Shown piece after piece: positions 44,376 through 58,222 of a stretch of 64,000 bases of DNA (the first letter of the stretch is position 1; each line of letters starts with the position of its first letter). The stretch spans positions 2,666,001 to 2,730,000 of the forward strand of contig JAJNNQ010000006.1 in NCBI GenBank assembly GCA_027886175.1, given 5' to 3'. Source of the stretch: Phylloscopus collybita (lineage: Eukaryota > Chordata > Aves > Passeriformes > Phylloscopidae). The notes beneath the pieces were generated by a model, which saw only the letters and a list, made by a program, of their open reading frames with translations, was not told the DNA's origin and searched no databases. A program made the position numbers and the translations under genes.

Positions 44376-45439
44376 AGAGCAGGGAAGGCCAAAGAAAAGT
44401 CTATGAGTAAATTATTGCTTCCATCCTGAGCAGGGCTTGAGTGATGTGAAGAAATTATGACCAAGGAGCACGGACCCAGAATATGCCACTGAAGCTCTTG
44501 GGTCTGTGGAGCAGAGTAGGAGAATGGTGGAGAAGTGACGCTTCTCTGGGCAAATAAGGATTGCATCACAGTGTGGCTGGTGGTGCAAAGACCACCTTAG
44601 GCCCCATATTTCCTAGTTTAAGTGCCTGACTTTGCAGTCTTACCAGTGTACTTTCAGCACAGCTCTCTTGGGTGTCATAGCCATGGAAATATATAGGTCT
44701 GTGGAGGGAAAACCCTGTCCTGTTTGCCCTGTAATAACACAAGCTGGCATGATGGAGGTTTAGATCAGTGATTGCTTATTAAGCTGCAAACTTTGGCTGC
44801 CCAGGTGGTGACTTCTTTTGTTACTGTCCTCCAGGTACACAGTGACCTTCTTGGTCTCCTTTTCCCTGCAGCTGTAAACCTTCTTTGCTCTTCCTGCCTT
44901 GAGGAAGAAACCTCTGCATGGGGCTTTCTTGTTTTGCTGCCTTGTGAATGTGGCTTTAGAGAATAAATAGCAGAAAAACTTTATTTGGAGGCTGCAGCTT
45001 TTTGAGGAAGAAAAGAGGCTTTTAAGGTGATCAAAGGCTGAAGACCCAGGTGAGCATTAAAGCACAGCTGTGCAGAACTCATTTTGGGTGGCCAAAAATG
45101 ATGCACAGGCACAGTTTGGTTAAGTTGTGCCTTGTGAGTTTGAAGGTTTGGGTCTTGGGCTTTGTGTGTGTTCTTGGGCAAGACATCTCCCTGTGTTGCC
45201 ATTAAAATAGCACTTCACAGAGGGCAGTGGGTTCAGCCTGTAGCTAAGTCCTTCTGAAATCCTGAAATGAAACAAATCAAAACCATTGATTTTATTTTTC
45301 TAAAATGCTTCCAGACACCTAAAATCTCAGTGAAGTCTTTATAGATGGGAATTTCCTCCAGACTGACTCTTTTGGAGAAAAAGTGGTCAGGGAAAGGGAG
45401 CTGTGGGGTTTCATCTGGTGGGGGAAGCTGGAAGCTGGA

Positions 45440-46010
45440 GGTCTGCTCCTTGGGATGTCAGGCCTGTCAGCAGCAGGGCAGATACAAATGGCAGAAATGC
45501 AGACAGGTAGGGCTCTCTGTATAGAGAGGACATAACAGGGAGATGGGGTGATGGGAAAATCTGGGCTGTGAGCAAAGGTGGGAGAGGGAGGACCAGGTGG
45601 GGGGACTGGGTGGTAAAGGGACTTGGTGGGACAAGTTGAAAGGGGGGAAATATGGGTAATATGGGGAAAGGGGGGAAATATGTCCTCCCTGGAGGGAGGA
45701 AAGCAAGCTGTGAGATGGCAAGTCTGTGGTGCAGGGTTGGGGAGTGTTACCGGGTTTGTGGAAGTCTGAGGAGCTGAGGTCTTGGAGGAGAAAATGATGG
45801 GAGAGATATGGTGAGAATGCTGGCTTTGGGGAGAGCAGCTGGAGTGGGAGAGGCTAGGAGATGTGGTCTGGAAGTAGCTGGGGAATTTGAGCTCTGAGAT
45901 GGTTTAAGAGGTCTGGGACCACAAATGTTGGGTATAGGAACTTTGTGAGAAGCTGAGGAATCTGGACTGGGAAGGGCTGAGGAAAATCCCTTGTCTTTGA
46001 GTGGCAGCAA
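45440..46010. repeat. G-rich purine-biased low-complexity region
   Basis: The plus strand is dominated by G and A with many runs of three to six G. The segment aaggggggaaatatg occurs twice (near 45640 and 45668). Pro/Ser-rich open frames on the minus strand are composition artefacts. Confidence 0.7.
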
Positions 46011-46782
46011 GGGCATGTGTACGGCTGAGTTTCTGGAAGATGGGGGATTTTAGGATGGCCACCAATAGGTATCATCCTGTCCTGGGGTGCAGGCAAAGGC
46101 CTGATCTGATGCTTGCTCCCAGAAGGCTATCACATGTCCTCTTGCTATCGTAAATATGGTGATCCTAAGCACGCTGGGGGCTTCATCCCTGCATGCATCA
46201 GGCAGCTGGACTCTCACATTAGATATATCCCCTGCACAAACCAGCTGCCATTGAGTGGGGAACAGACTGGTCTGGATGTGTTCATCCCTCAAGCAAGTCA
46301 CTGGGTGATCCTATTAATATAATAAATTCTCACCTTCTCCCTCTGCTCCCCCTTCTGTGGCTTGTCCCACTTTCTTTCCATCTCCTGTCGAGACAGTGCA
46401 CTCCTGTCTTTCTAGTCACTCCAGTCACAGCATGTCTGGCTTGCTCTCAGAGAGTAACCCTGGAAAAAACAGTAGATATCCTTTAAACAGATGTGTACTG
46501 CAGCACAAAGCATTTCATGGAGAGTGCTCCCATGCTGCAGAATGTGTTGTTTAAGGGCATGGTGTCAGGGCATGGGGGATGGTTGTAGGGTGGCTCTCAA
46601 AATGCATTTAGAGCTGCACATGGGCAAGCTCAAACTGTGCATAGCATGTTGGCTGCCATCCTGTGCTGAAGCACCGTGTCCGACCTAAGGATGTTGGCAA
46701 TGTAAGCTGTCCTCATCGCCTGTCTATTTCAATTTACAATATTTCACCTGAAATCCCTCTCTAATCATAAACAGATCAGAAA

Positions 46783-46895
46783 TTACTTATTACAGAGTGC
46801 CATAGGTGTACATGGTGCTTTACAAACATATGAGGAGACAGATTGCTGCCCCGAAGAACTCACAATTGGATTTAGACAAATACAATAAGAAAGGA
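46783..46895 (+). repeat. Ancient amniote LINE (L3/CR1-like) relic
   Basis: The segment tggtgctttacaaacat ... gattgctgccccgaagaactcacaat resembles a conserved block in old amniote L3/CR1-type repeats (gcgctgtacaaacac ... ccctgccccaaagagcttacaatc). Recognised by eye, without a search. Confidence 0.45.
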
Positions 46896-46899
46896 AAAA

Positions 46900-47821
46900 A
46901 CTATCGGGGTTGAAACTTTAAGCAGACAAATAAATGCCTGTATACAATTGCATTAGTTGCAGTCCATGGAAATATTCTCTTTTTTTTTGATTCAAGTGTT
47001 CAGCTGTGTCACATCTACTGCTGAGGATGACAGACTGCTAGCTCCTTAGGTAGAAAATGCTTATATTTTAATGCTTGTTATGTCATGATTTATTAAATCA
47101 ATTTAAATGTAAAAATCAACTGAAAGGACAAACTTATGTTTAAGGATGACCTGCAGCATCTAAAATGGAGACACTGACCAAACTAGTAGAAGCAAGGTCA
47201 GATTTTGTTTAGTTCAGATAATTTATGCCCAAGTTGTAATGCTGATGTAATTTATGTTGCATTTAGTGCTTTGTTTCCTATGAAATTTGACTGTGCAACA
47301 CTGTGATATGAGTAATATTTTAAGACAGGATTTTTATGGATGAGGCTTGTAGCTAATATACACAGAAATTTCACTGGTCTTTCTTGTGAAAGGAAGAAAA
47401 GGAAAAAAAAGAAGTTAAAAGCACAAGGCAATAGCTGTGTAAGATTGCATTCTTTCAATCAGGGATCATATTTTGTTTATTTTCATTTTTTGGTGCATTT
47501 TCCTGAAAAAAAAAAAAAAGGTAAATATATTTTGAAAATCTTGGACTGACAAATGTAGCTCTAATCTCCAGAGCAGCTGTGAGGTAGCCCTCCTGTCCTC
47601 TGGTCCATGCCTCTTTTTTCAGGCTTTTTGTTTATCCCTCAGTGAAGAAGTCCAGCCCCTGTGCTACAAATCAGCTGGAAAAGATCCTGCTCGTGTGCTG
47701 TGAAAAAGTGCCACTGAAATACGCCCTGTACGGCAAAGGGAATGGTCCTGAAAGGCAGCATGTAGATTTATAAAGTATGACAGCAGAAACAAGAGGTGTT
47801 GGTTATTTTTTACGGGCAGCC

Positions 47822-47824
<3 letters not shown>
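46900..47824. other. Non-coding, AT-rich
   Basis: No gene recognised. 47100-47300 is unique AT-rich sequence that could be a conserved element; nothing proves it. Confidence 0.45.

Positions 47825-47868
<44 letters not shown>
47825..47868. repeat. Poly(A) tract, 44 bp
   Basis: Pure A run on the plus strand. The upstream sequence is not a recognisable retroelement. Confidence 0.97.
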
Positions 47869-47871
<3 letters not shown>

Positions 47872-50800
47872 CCTTATTTATCAAATCTGAGACAATGGTC
47901 ATATAACGGGTTTCTCGAATTCAAGGTGAATCAAAGGAAAATTGTGTCCAGGAGGACAGAGATGCTCAGCCCGTACCACTATGGCATGGCCACATGACAT
48001 ACCCAGCGGCAGGGACAGGGCTGTGAGTACAGCTGCCCGCAGACTCTGCCAAGGAGCCAGATGATGCTGGAAGAATATCTTTCACAGCTCTGGATCTGGC
48101 TATTCTTGGCTTGTTCTCTGGCTGCGGGAGCTGGAGCTCATTGCTGGGCAGATAAACAGAGAGACTAATAAAGAAGATGAGGAGCTGTTGATCGTTGGAG
48201 CAAATCGGAGATGAGCTGTTAAGCAGAGGAGCGTGGCAAGCTCTGTGAAAAATCACCTGGTGGCTGACACTTGGTCCAGGATGAAAGTGCCTTGGAATAA
48301 AACTCTCCTCTCCCCCCAAGCAGTCCCTCTCCCCAAATGATTAAATCCTGTGCATAATTACAAAAGTGTAAAAAGCTCTACCTCTTTCATACACTGATTT
48401 TTTTTTCTAATTCCCATAATTGGCAAGTGGGTGTACATGGGGGAAAAAAGGGGAGAAAGCTTTGATTTTTTTTTCTGAGCTGAAAACGTGCAAGCCCTGT
48501 GTGGGTTAGGTCCTTTAGATATTTAAAAAGATTGAAGCAACTTCAAAGGAGACGTTCTGTTCTATCAGGTTAAGTATATTTTAATATTAGAGAGTCTTTT
48601 TTTTTTTTCAAGAACAGAGATCTGTTCTCTTGAGGAAATAAAACATTCTCAAAGATTTTATCCAGAATGGTTTTTCATTGTTTTTAAAGAGACAACACAG
48701 GATTTCAAGCATGCTGAAGCTGGTAAATGTCCCAATTTCTGCTTATCGGTGTTGACTGCTCAGTGTTATCAGGTTGATTGTTGATAGTTATGTAAATCAG
48801 AATTTTTTATCAACAGACTGCTGGGGTTTTATTTCGAAACAAGAAGGGAGAAGCATTTGGCAATAATGTTTTTATTTACCTGTTATAAAAGCCAGCATTT
48901 TGTGGCTGAACAGGGTGCAGAGTGCCAGCCCTTCAGTTCAGAGACACAAGGGAGTTTTCCTAAGGAAGATTTGCTGAATTCCCTGCATATGGCTGAGAAT
49001 ATGATGAATTACCAGAAGGCAGAACTATTCTCTCTCCAGTGCAGGTATCTGTTTGAGCTACCTTTCCTGGCCTGCCTGGTGGGCTGAATGCATTTCTCAT
49101 GAGCAGTGTACATTAAAAACAAACATGAAGTGTGTGCTGGACAGATGGGAAGGTGAAGATTTAATGGAAGAAGCATGAAAAGTCTTTGGAGGGGGGTCAC
49201 TGCGACAGCTTGAAGCTCTGGTATGGAGTGTAAGATATTGTGAGGTCATATGGGGATGGAGCTGCAGAGGTTCAGGGCAAAAGCAATGCAAAGCGTGGGC
49301 CCCATGGTCCCACAGCTTGTGACCCCAATGGAACTGCCCTTCCAGGCCTACTGGCAAGAGGTGGTGCACGTGGCAAAGATCTTCTCCAAACCCGGAGGGA
49401 CATGATACCAATGGGGATGTGTGACTCTGCAGAGCAGTATCCCAGGTGGCGTCTGCTGTGGCAGATTCAGGCTGTGATACAGATAATTTGAACTTTTTTT
49501 TCAGGAGAGGAAAAATGTAGAGGCCATATTTTTGTCTCCTGTTTTCAACCCTGGCTTTGGCAGCAAAGCCTCTGTGTGGGTTTTGTAGCCAGCTGGTTTA
49601 ACATCTGGGCGAGAAGTCTGCAGGGAAGTGACTGCCTCTTACCCTCTTTTCTCTCTTTTTTATTGTAATCTAGATAATGAAAACAACGAGTGGCAGATCT
49701 GCCCCTTGTGAACCCCGAGGAGATCCAGCTGCCAGCTTCTGAACATTCTTGTTATTTTAGATTAACCTCCTGGCCTGTGTGCCTTTTGGGGGGTCAACAC
49801 CAGAAATAAGGCAGTGAGAGTTCAGTGCTTGAGCAGGGTTGTTTCCTCCCTTCTGGTTCAGACTCCACCTAACGTAACTGGGATGCCTTGGTCTGGGAAC
49901 AGTCTGGAGAAAGGCTCCTTGCTAGGTTCTCCCAGTGTGCAGAGCCAGGGACCAGAAGCATGTGGCAGAGGACTGTTCCATAGGTTTTCCTCTGTCCCAT
50001 CCATCATGAATGGTAGTCTGGGGAGGAGGCTCTGTGTTTGGTGAAGGCCTGAAAATGGCTATCCAGGGGACATGGGATGGTGGAAGGGGTGACTGTTCTC
50101 TCACTGTTGTTCCACTCAGTCTGTGGGAAGGTAAGCTGACTTGGGACATTCTCCTGCTGGGATCAACACAGCCAGAGGACAGAGTATCCTGTCTTGTTAG
50201 ATCCTGTCATTACTAACAGTGGTTAAACATGTGTTTTCATGTATAACGTAGTGCATCTGTCCTGTTATCCAAACTCCTGTAGCTGAAATAAGGTCATGTC
50301 CCCAATGTGTATTAGTCATTCTGAAAATTCCCTCTGTACTTGATGCCTCCTTGTCCTTCAGATCATTGTCAGGGGGATTTTAGTTTTACTACTGGGGTAA
50401 TTTTAGGCTAGAGTGGTCCTGAATGAAATCTTGATGAGGCAAAGTAAAGAAGGAAAAAAACAGCAATCTTGGAGCCTCTGCAGTGCTCATGTGTGCCTTA
50501 TGATCTCTGCATGAAGTCTTAATGGTGCACAGCAATGAGCAGAGTACATATGCTTGATAAAACAGATGCTAGACATGTTTCCTTAAACAGATCTTTTGCT
50601 AATTCAGCTCAGCTTTGGCTCTTTGCTTGCTCTGGGTGTCCAGTCCCCTGATAAAGTAATTCCCCTGATAAAGAGCTTGCTGGGGATGCTATAGCTTGGC
50701 ACAGATCGGTGACCAGGGAATTAGCTTCTCTCAGAAACAGCAGAAAAGGAAGATGCCCCAAAAGTAGACTATCCATAAGTGACTGTAGATAGCCTCAAGC

Positions 50801-53800
50801 CATAGTTTTCATCTAAAGGGATTTGGTCGGCTTCATTCATAAACTGGACCAATGCAGCAAAGAAAAGTTAACATTTTAATGGCAGAACTGACTCTTTTTG
50901 CTGCTTACTTCTTAGCAGGGACATCCAGGTAGTACTGACTTTACCCCATTCTTTCCTGGATACCAGATTATCCCACAGAAGGTGTATTGGAAAATCTGGT
51001 GATGCAGACATTGAGTTAGCTGCACAAAAATTTATGGTTCATTCTGTTCTTGAAGTGGTCTGATATATAAAATATGCAAAATTATTTAAAATGTCAGATA
51101 AATAACAGCGTGTGTGCTCTCATTATTCATCTTCATGTTAATTTAGAAACATCCTTCATTTTTGTAATGAATGTGACACTGAATGCTACAGAATTTCCAG
51201 CCCAGGGCACTGCAGTACCCAGAAACCAGAGGCAAGATCTGGAAGAAGTGGCTCCAGTCCCACGTGGCTGGTCTGCTGCCTGTCTTTCACTTGCCAAGCT
51301 GAAGCTCTCAAACATGGCCATGGGCTTGGCTTCTCAAAGGGGTTTCCATGGCTTGCAGGGCTGAGCAGAGCTGCGAGCTGGGAATGGGTGGCTAAGGGCT
51401 GCAGAGTTCGAAACCCTCCCAGCCTGCAGCCCCAAGATGCTCGCCTCCTGGCTGCAGTAAAGGAGCAGGTCTCACCTCATTGACCTTTTCAAACAACAGT
51501 TTTTATTTTTCTTAAAGGAGGGAATGAGTCTATTACTTTTCTGCAAGAGACATCTAGAACATCATGAAGGGTCTGTCTCTTGCACGGTTGCCTCCAGGTT
51601 ATGACAGCTATCCAAATTATAGACCCAGGTTTGTTCTCTGCTCTTGTGGAGAGGGTTTCAATCTATAGCTCACAACTGCCAGGTGATGGGCTTATGAAGT
51701 GGGGAGGAACATTGCAGGGAAAAAACCTCCTTGGACACGATTCCAGGGGGAAGGGATGGAAGAGGGTACAGGAATTGTAAGAGACAAGATAATTGTAAAT
51801 AAACCTCTGTAAAAGCCCCTTCAAGCTATTATATAGACGAAGGGTACCATCCTCAGCATCTCCTTTTCTAGATGCTTTTTAAAAGTAGAATGCCTCCGGG
51901 TGCATTTTGTGAGCACTGGGACTGCATCAGTGTTAGGTGTACTTTGACAGTAAGTCTTAGAGAGGGCTGCCCAGGGAACTTAGTTTGTTGTATATTTTGC
52001 CTGCCTCTTGTTAGTCTGTATGTCAGAGCTCCCTACACCTGGAGCAGATCTAGGCTTGCCAGGAACCAGAACTCTAAATTTTTTAGAATGTTTTCCATTG
52101 GAAAACAAATGTTTTCAACTGCAAAGAGAATGACTACTGAATTTAGGTACTTCCAGGGCTAAATAGCTTTTGAATGGGACAACAAAACCCCTAACAGAAT
52201 TACCCCTACACTAGTGGACTGCTCTGGTCCTTATGTAAATGTTACCAGTACAAGCAGAGACTCATTAAACACAACACTTTTGCAACCTTACATGAGCTAC
52301 AACACCAGGCTTTAAAAGGTTCAAGTTACCTTCAGCAGATTCTGTTGAACCCCATTTCCATTATCTCTCTTTCAAAAGTACAGCTGATGGTAAGTAAGCT
52401 TGTTATATAAATGCAAACAATACAAGAGAATGAAAGTGTGGACTGTTGAGGTCAGCACCCTGTGAAACCCTCTGTTGTGTCACCAAACTGGGTATATGAC
52501 AAAGTATAAATGGATGAGGACAGCAAGAGACTAAAGCAGAAAAGTGCCTGTAGTGGAAGGTGAGCTACCCCAGCAACAAAAGTGTGGTGTGGTGATCAGC
52601 CCAGTTATTCCAGCTTCTTACCAGTATAGGACTATTTTCTTCAGGTAGAGTAGCAGGGATGGAAATAGTTATTTTCTGATGTAGCTGTATTCAGTTGAGG
52701 TTTTCTGTTAACACAGCTATGAACCATATGCCTCTGTGAGCATCACTGTAGCACCGCAGCGAGAATCCCCTGAGTTACTGGACAGCTTTTGTAGCATCAT
52801 CTGAGAGACAGTCAGCTCAGAGTAGCCTGGAGCATTAACTGGTTTCTGGTGGTTTTGTCTTGTGGTAAAACTGATAAGCAAGCAGTTAAGAAGATGCTAT
52901 ACTGGAATATCATTCCTGGTTCTGATGGTGAGAATTTTGCACATGACCCATATATCACAAGATTTTATTTTTCAGCTACAATGAAAGACTTAAGGAAATG
53001 AAGAGCGGTGCTTTGGTGTTGGATTTTTCTTTTGTCCCTTTTGAGGCTGTTTGGGGAGAAGTGAACTCTTGTTTTCAAATGACCTCTTAAGAATTTAGTG
53101 TGCCTTTCAACCTTTCTCAGTAAAATAGATAGAAAGATTTGCAGAGGTAGAGAACAAGATCTTAATAGTGGGTAATGGAGTTGGAAGTCCCAATAGCAGA
53201 CTGCTGAGGTGCATTAACTCCATTTGTTATAGGAATATTCATCAGGAGGGAAGACTAAATGGGCAAACTTGGGAAATGTATTAAAATAAAAAATTAAAAA
53301 GATAACTTTTAACTTAGTGTATTCAGAGACTTAGTGTTTCATGAAACAACAAAAAGAAAGATTTTCCCAAAAAGTGTGCTCCCAACACAGTGCTATGTGT
53401 GTATGTGTTATGATTTCATTTTTTCCCCAGCCTTTGAATTAATTAGCTACCATGTTGAATTCTAAGTGCAATAATTAAGCAAATTAATGCTGCAGTGAAG
53501 TTATTAATGAGGCAAAATATGCTAATATGCTTTTGATAAAGAACTCTCTTTTTCTGTCTTACCAAGAAACTGGAAAAGCTCTTTTATTTCAGGCCAAACA
53601 CCTTATCTGGAGTTCTTAGAGAGAGGGTTCTCAGTCATATGCTGGTGAGCAATTGCTTAAAGCAGGGGTTAATATCTGCATTTTTAGACACCTGTAAAAT
53701 ATTTTAGAAATGTTGCAGTGACAATGAAGTTATCAACCTAGTTTCTAGCAGCATAAATAATGAGGAAAGGAAGGTGTTCTATGACCTGTACTTCCATTAT

Positions 53801-56711
53801 GGAAGAGGATAATACCTATTAAAGGACTGCTATTTTTATGAGGATATTTAAAATATTCAATTCATATGAGGCAGTGAAGGCAATTATTACCAAGACATAA
53901 TCAAAAATACATGTCTCTATTCAGTGTGTCTGGTGCCATTATGTTTTGAGATTGCAAAAAAGTATTCTGCATTGAAATATGATGGTAATTATTTAGTTGC
54001 TTGGAAATATGTGCATGTAACAATCCTAACAATAATAACTCGTTTCTGCAAACTTTGCCCAGGTGTTTGGAGATGGGCATGTAATCTGTAGAGCCATTTA
54101 AAACATGACAATAAAAGAATGTTCCTTGAAATGCTAAGAGTATCCATCTATGAAGAAAAACAGTGGTGTTATAACTTAGAGATCCCTTGTATGGCTCCTT
54201 CTTTCTCTGTCTCTGCCTAACAATCACTTCTTGTAATTCCTAACAATCCAACAGACACCGAATTTTCCCCCACTGAGTTCTTGTTTATAAGCAGCTTCTA
54301 TGACTTTTAGGTATAGCTTCTCTGGGAAAACCTTTCAGCCTCTTTTTCTCACTCCTTACCTCTCCCTTGCTGTATTTTATCTTTCTTGTTATTTGCATCA
54401 GTTTGGTCGGATTTCCAAGTGCTGAAGGGCTTCTAACTGGTTCAAAGAGGCCCTCGAGCCAAGCCAGGCAGCTGTGTTCATTAGTTTCTTGTTTTTGTGT
54501 TTCATCCTTTTTTTTTTAAATTTTATTTTTATGTTCAGCAATATACATGCCTTGGAGATTTTCTTATCAATCTCATGAAAAGATGTATTCTTGCTACCTC
54601 CTAGGATTTAATTTCCTTCCTTTAAACCTTCAGGATATTTTCCTGTTCCTTTGCTGACATGTCTTTTGTTTTCAAATATGGTGTTAGCAGGTCCTGTTTT
54701 GGTACCAAACTAACCCCTTGGACATATTTTAGTTATTTTACAGCCAGTAAAAGTGGTTCAGGTAACATTATCTACTGTGTTTTAACTCTATGCCAAGAAT
54801 AATCTCTCCTCTTGACATGCTTATTTCCTGGAAATGCTAATTTTAGAGCATTAAAGTGGTGAGAAATCATTTCTCTAAATTTTCTCCCTGCAGGCAGTTT
54901 GACCGGTTTACTGGACAGTGGTTGAAGTTCTCTGTTTAAAAAAAAAATGTCAGGGGTTTTCTGCTGCTTTGATCTATAACTGCAGCAGCTACTTCCCTTT
55001 AACTTGTTCCAAGGCTAGCAGTTCATCCATATATTTATATCCTTACGGGCTGTATCTGTATGGGATGGGCTCTGCTGTTTAGATCTCACCATTCAACATT
55101 TTTGCATCACTGGGGGTGCAGGTTTCATTTGATTACAGCACAACCCATCCATGTGTTTATCCTCACCTGCCTTTTTGGTGCATGCTGACTCTGACATTAT
55201 GGGTCTCCACTCCTCCTCTTGCATTTCTGCAGTGCCCTCTTCTGCAGCTCTAAAACTTCTTGCCAAGAGGTCCCCATGCCAACTGGTGAGACTCCTTCTG
55301 CATGCCAGAGTTACACACTGAATGGCCTTGTACTGTGGAGCATCAGAAACTGGTCAGCATTGAAGGCTGACATCCTGTCTCAGGGAACGAAGATAGACTG
55401 AATGCCAGTTTATATCACCCTACATTTGGGTGTCTAAACATCAGTTGTTGGTCTAAAAGCCACAGTATGTGAACAGTGGGTAATTTTAGTAAATTATCTT
55501 TCAGTGGGGTTTTAGAATATGATAAGGTAGTTGTTGGAATCTAAGTTAGAGGATATTGCAGGATGTACCAAAGTAAGGGGAAGTATTTGATGACATCTAG
55601 CAGGTAAATTGACAGCACACTTGTTCTTTATGGTCTGACTCTGAAAATACTATTTGTGACTTTTTCTGGTCTTGTGTATGTGGCTTGAGGTGAAGATAGC
55701 CAGAATAGAGTCTGGTGGAGGTTCTCAAGACATACAGCTCTTGCAGCCGCAGGGAATGCTGTGATTCCTAAAAGCCATGTATAAATGCAGGCACTTTCCA
55801 TAGAGATTCACTTCACGAAGAGCATCCAGCTACTGCATTTGGTGTTAGTTTCAGTGTGCTCATACCCTGATTAAATTTGGACTGTTGCTATTTGTTTGTC
55901 TTCCTGAGTGCCTTGGAATCTTTGGCATGGGTCTGGACCTTGCTGTGCTCACACTGCACAACAGCAAAAGGAAAAGGTCACCTCTGCAGTAAAGAGTTCA
56001 CACTGTATGGAGCTGAAGTTTGCACACATCATCCTTTTCCCCCTGAAGACTGTCCTCTTGGTTAAACAGGAGAGCTTTGATATCAAAGACTGAAGGTCTT
56101 TCAATTCAAAGGCCAGGATATTTTTCTATAATGTAAATAGTGGCAGTGCCTAAAGTGGGTCTACATGACTTAGGAGGAAATATGCCAAGAATGTCTGCAG
56201 CCCTTTGTATATTAGTTTGCTTTTCTGTATGATTTTCTTTGATCTAAAATGTGTTGCTGCTTCACTTATTGTGGAGGTTCTCATATGATTTCCTTAGTCA
56301 ACGGCAGAACTCCATCAGGAATTCATTAGACAGTGTTTGTACAGATGTAAACTCCTTCTAAGTGATCGTATTATTATTTATATTGGGCCTGATCCTGACC
56401 CCTACTCACATAAATATTTCCCAAGAAGGCAGTCAACTGATGTGACAGAGAGGACTGCAGCAGTGAATTTAAATTTATGCTGCCAAAGCAGCAGTAAGAC
56501 TTTTCCTGGGTACACATGAGTTTTGTTATTTATCTTAATTCTGTGGGGTTTTTTTCCTATTTTTTTAATAGATCATTATGAACTACACTTCTATATTGCA
56601 CACTGTGCACATTTCTTTAAAAATACTTTAAAGTAAGTGGGGAACACCTTACTTTTCATGTTCCCAGGAACCATTTTAAACCTTTATCTGTACTTTGTTA
56701 TATGTTTTGTC
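47869..56711. other. Non-coding, no gene seen
   Basis: Nearly 9 kb without an open frame above about 117 codons or any recognisable protein. 53420-53560 is a cluster of homeodomain and POU-type motifs (see findings). The start of an old repeat may be present at 56375-56400 (gggcctgatcctgaccc), rated weak. Confidence 0.55.
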
Positions 56712-57855
56712 TGACTTCTGTGAGGTCTTTGAGATGATCCCCCACAACATCCTTCTCTCCTAGTTGGAGTCATGTGGATTTGATGGGTGCACTGGTGAGT
56801 GGAATTAGTTGGATGGTCTCTCCAGAGGATAGAGGTCACCAATTCGATGTCCAGATGGACACTGGTGACGAATGGTGTCCTCCCAGGGCTTGTAGTCGGA
56901 CCAGTACTGTTAATATCTCTATCAATGGCACAGACAGCGGGATGGAGTGCACCCTCAGCAAGTTTGTAGATGACACCAAGCCTGCTGGTGCAGCTAACAC
57001 ACCTGAAGGATGGGATGCCATCCAGAGGAACCTGGACAGGCTGGAGAAATGGAGCCATGGAAACCTCATGACTTTTAACAAGACCAAGTGCAAGGTGCTG
57101 CACCTAGGTCAGGGCAACCCCTGGTAGGAGCACAGGCTGAGGGATGAATGGATTGAGGTCAGCCCTGCCAACAAGGATTTGGAGATGCTGCTGATGAAAA
57201 ACTGGACACAACCTGGCAATGTGAGCTTGCAGCCCAGAAAGCCAGATCTGTCCTGGGCTACAACATAAGCAGTGTGGACAGGAGGGCAAGGGAGGGGATT
57301 CTGCCCCCTGCTCTGCCCTGGTGAGACCCCATCTGGAGTGCTGCATCCAGCTCTAGGATCCCTGATCAGGAAGGACATGGACTGTTGGAGCGGTGGACTT
57401 GTTGGAGAGGGCCTGGAGGAGGGTCAAAAATGATCAGAGGGATGGACTACCTCTGCTGTGAAGACAGACTGGGAGAACTGAGGCTGTTCATCCTGGAGAA
57501 GAGAAGGCTCTGGGGAAACCTTATTACGGCCTTTCAGGGGAGCTTATAAGAATGACAGGGACAAACTTTTCAGCAGGGACTGTTGCAATAGGACAAGGGG
57601 TAATGGCTTTAAATTATAAGAGGGTCAATTTAGGGGAGATATAAGGAAGAATTTTTTACAGAGGGAGTGGTGAAACACTGACACAGGCTGTCCAGAGAAA
57701 TGGTAGCTGTCCCATGGCTGGAAACATAAAAGGTCAGGTTGGATGTGGCTCTGAGCAAACTGATCTAGTTGAAGATGTCTCTGATAACTGCAGGGGAGAT
57801 GGACTAGACAAACCTTAGAGACTCCTTCAAACTCAAACTATTCCATGATTCTCTG
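56712..57855 (+). mobile_element. CR1 LINE, reverse-transcriptase C-terminal half plus 3' UTR
   Basis: This copy is about 1.14 kb. Decayed reverse-transcriptase sequence is readable, including KFVDDTKPAG (the F-x-D-D catalytic block, with the usual Ala replaced by Val) and LDRLEKWSHGNLMTFNKTKC, followed by CR1 3' UTR blocks (ggctgttcatcctggagaaga, caataggacaaggggtaatgg) and the end ccatgattct. Stops and frameshifts mark it as inactive. It is the most complete CR1 here. Confidence 0.93.
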
Positions 57856-58171
57856 GTCACTGATGGACCAACACAGATGTCAACCTCATGTGATGTTGTT
57901 GAATTTTGGGTCATTACAGTGGAACATTTCTCAGGTCATACTATACCCAGTTACTTGGCTGACAATGCAAAGAGAGAAAAGTTATATTCTAGAAACAGGG
58001 TAAGAAAAGAGGGACAAAGAGCTTTTTTTTCTCTTCAGAGAGCACAGCTGTAAACATTTGGAGTAAGAACATATCCTCTCAGTTGGCCTTAGTGTGGACT
58101 TGGCATCTCAATGCCAGGGGAAACAGCCCAGTTGCAATGAAGGTTGAAGGTGGTGATTGTTTTCAGCATTA

Positions 58172-58222
58172 TGTTCTGGGATGTTGGTTGGATGAGGTGA
58201 CCCCAGAGGTTCCGTCAAGCTT
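58172..58222 (+). mobile_element. CR1 LINE 3' terminus fragment
   Basis: The segment gttggttggatgaggtgacc, ccagaggttccgtcaa and cctatgattctgtgg match the last 50 bases of a CR1. Only the tip is recognisable. Confidence 0.65.
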
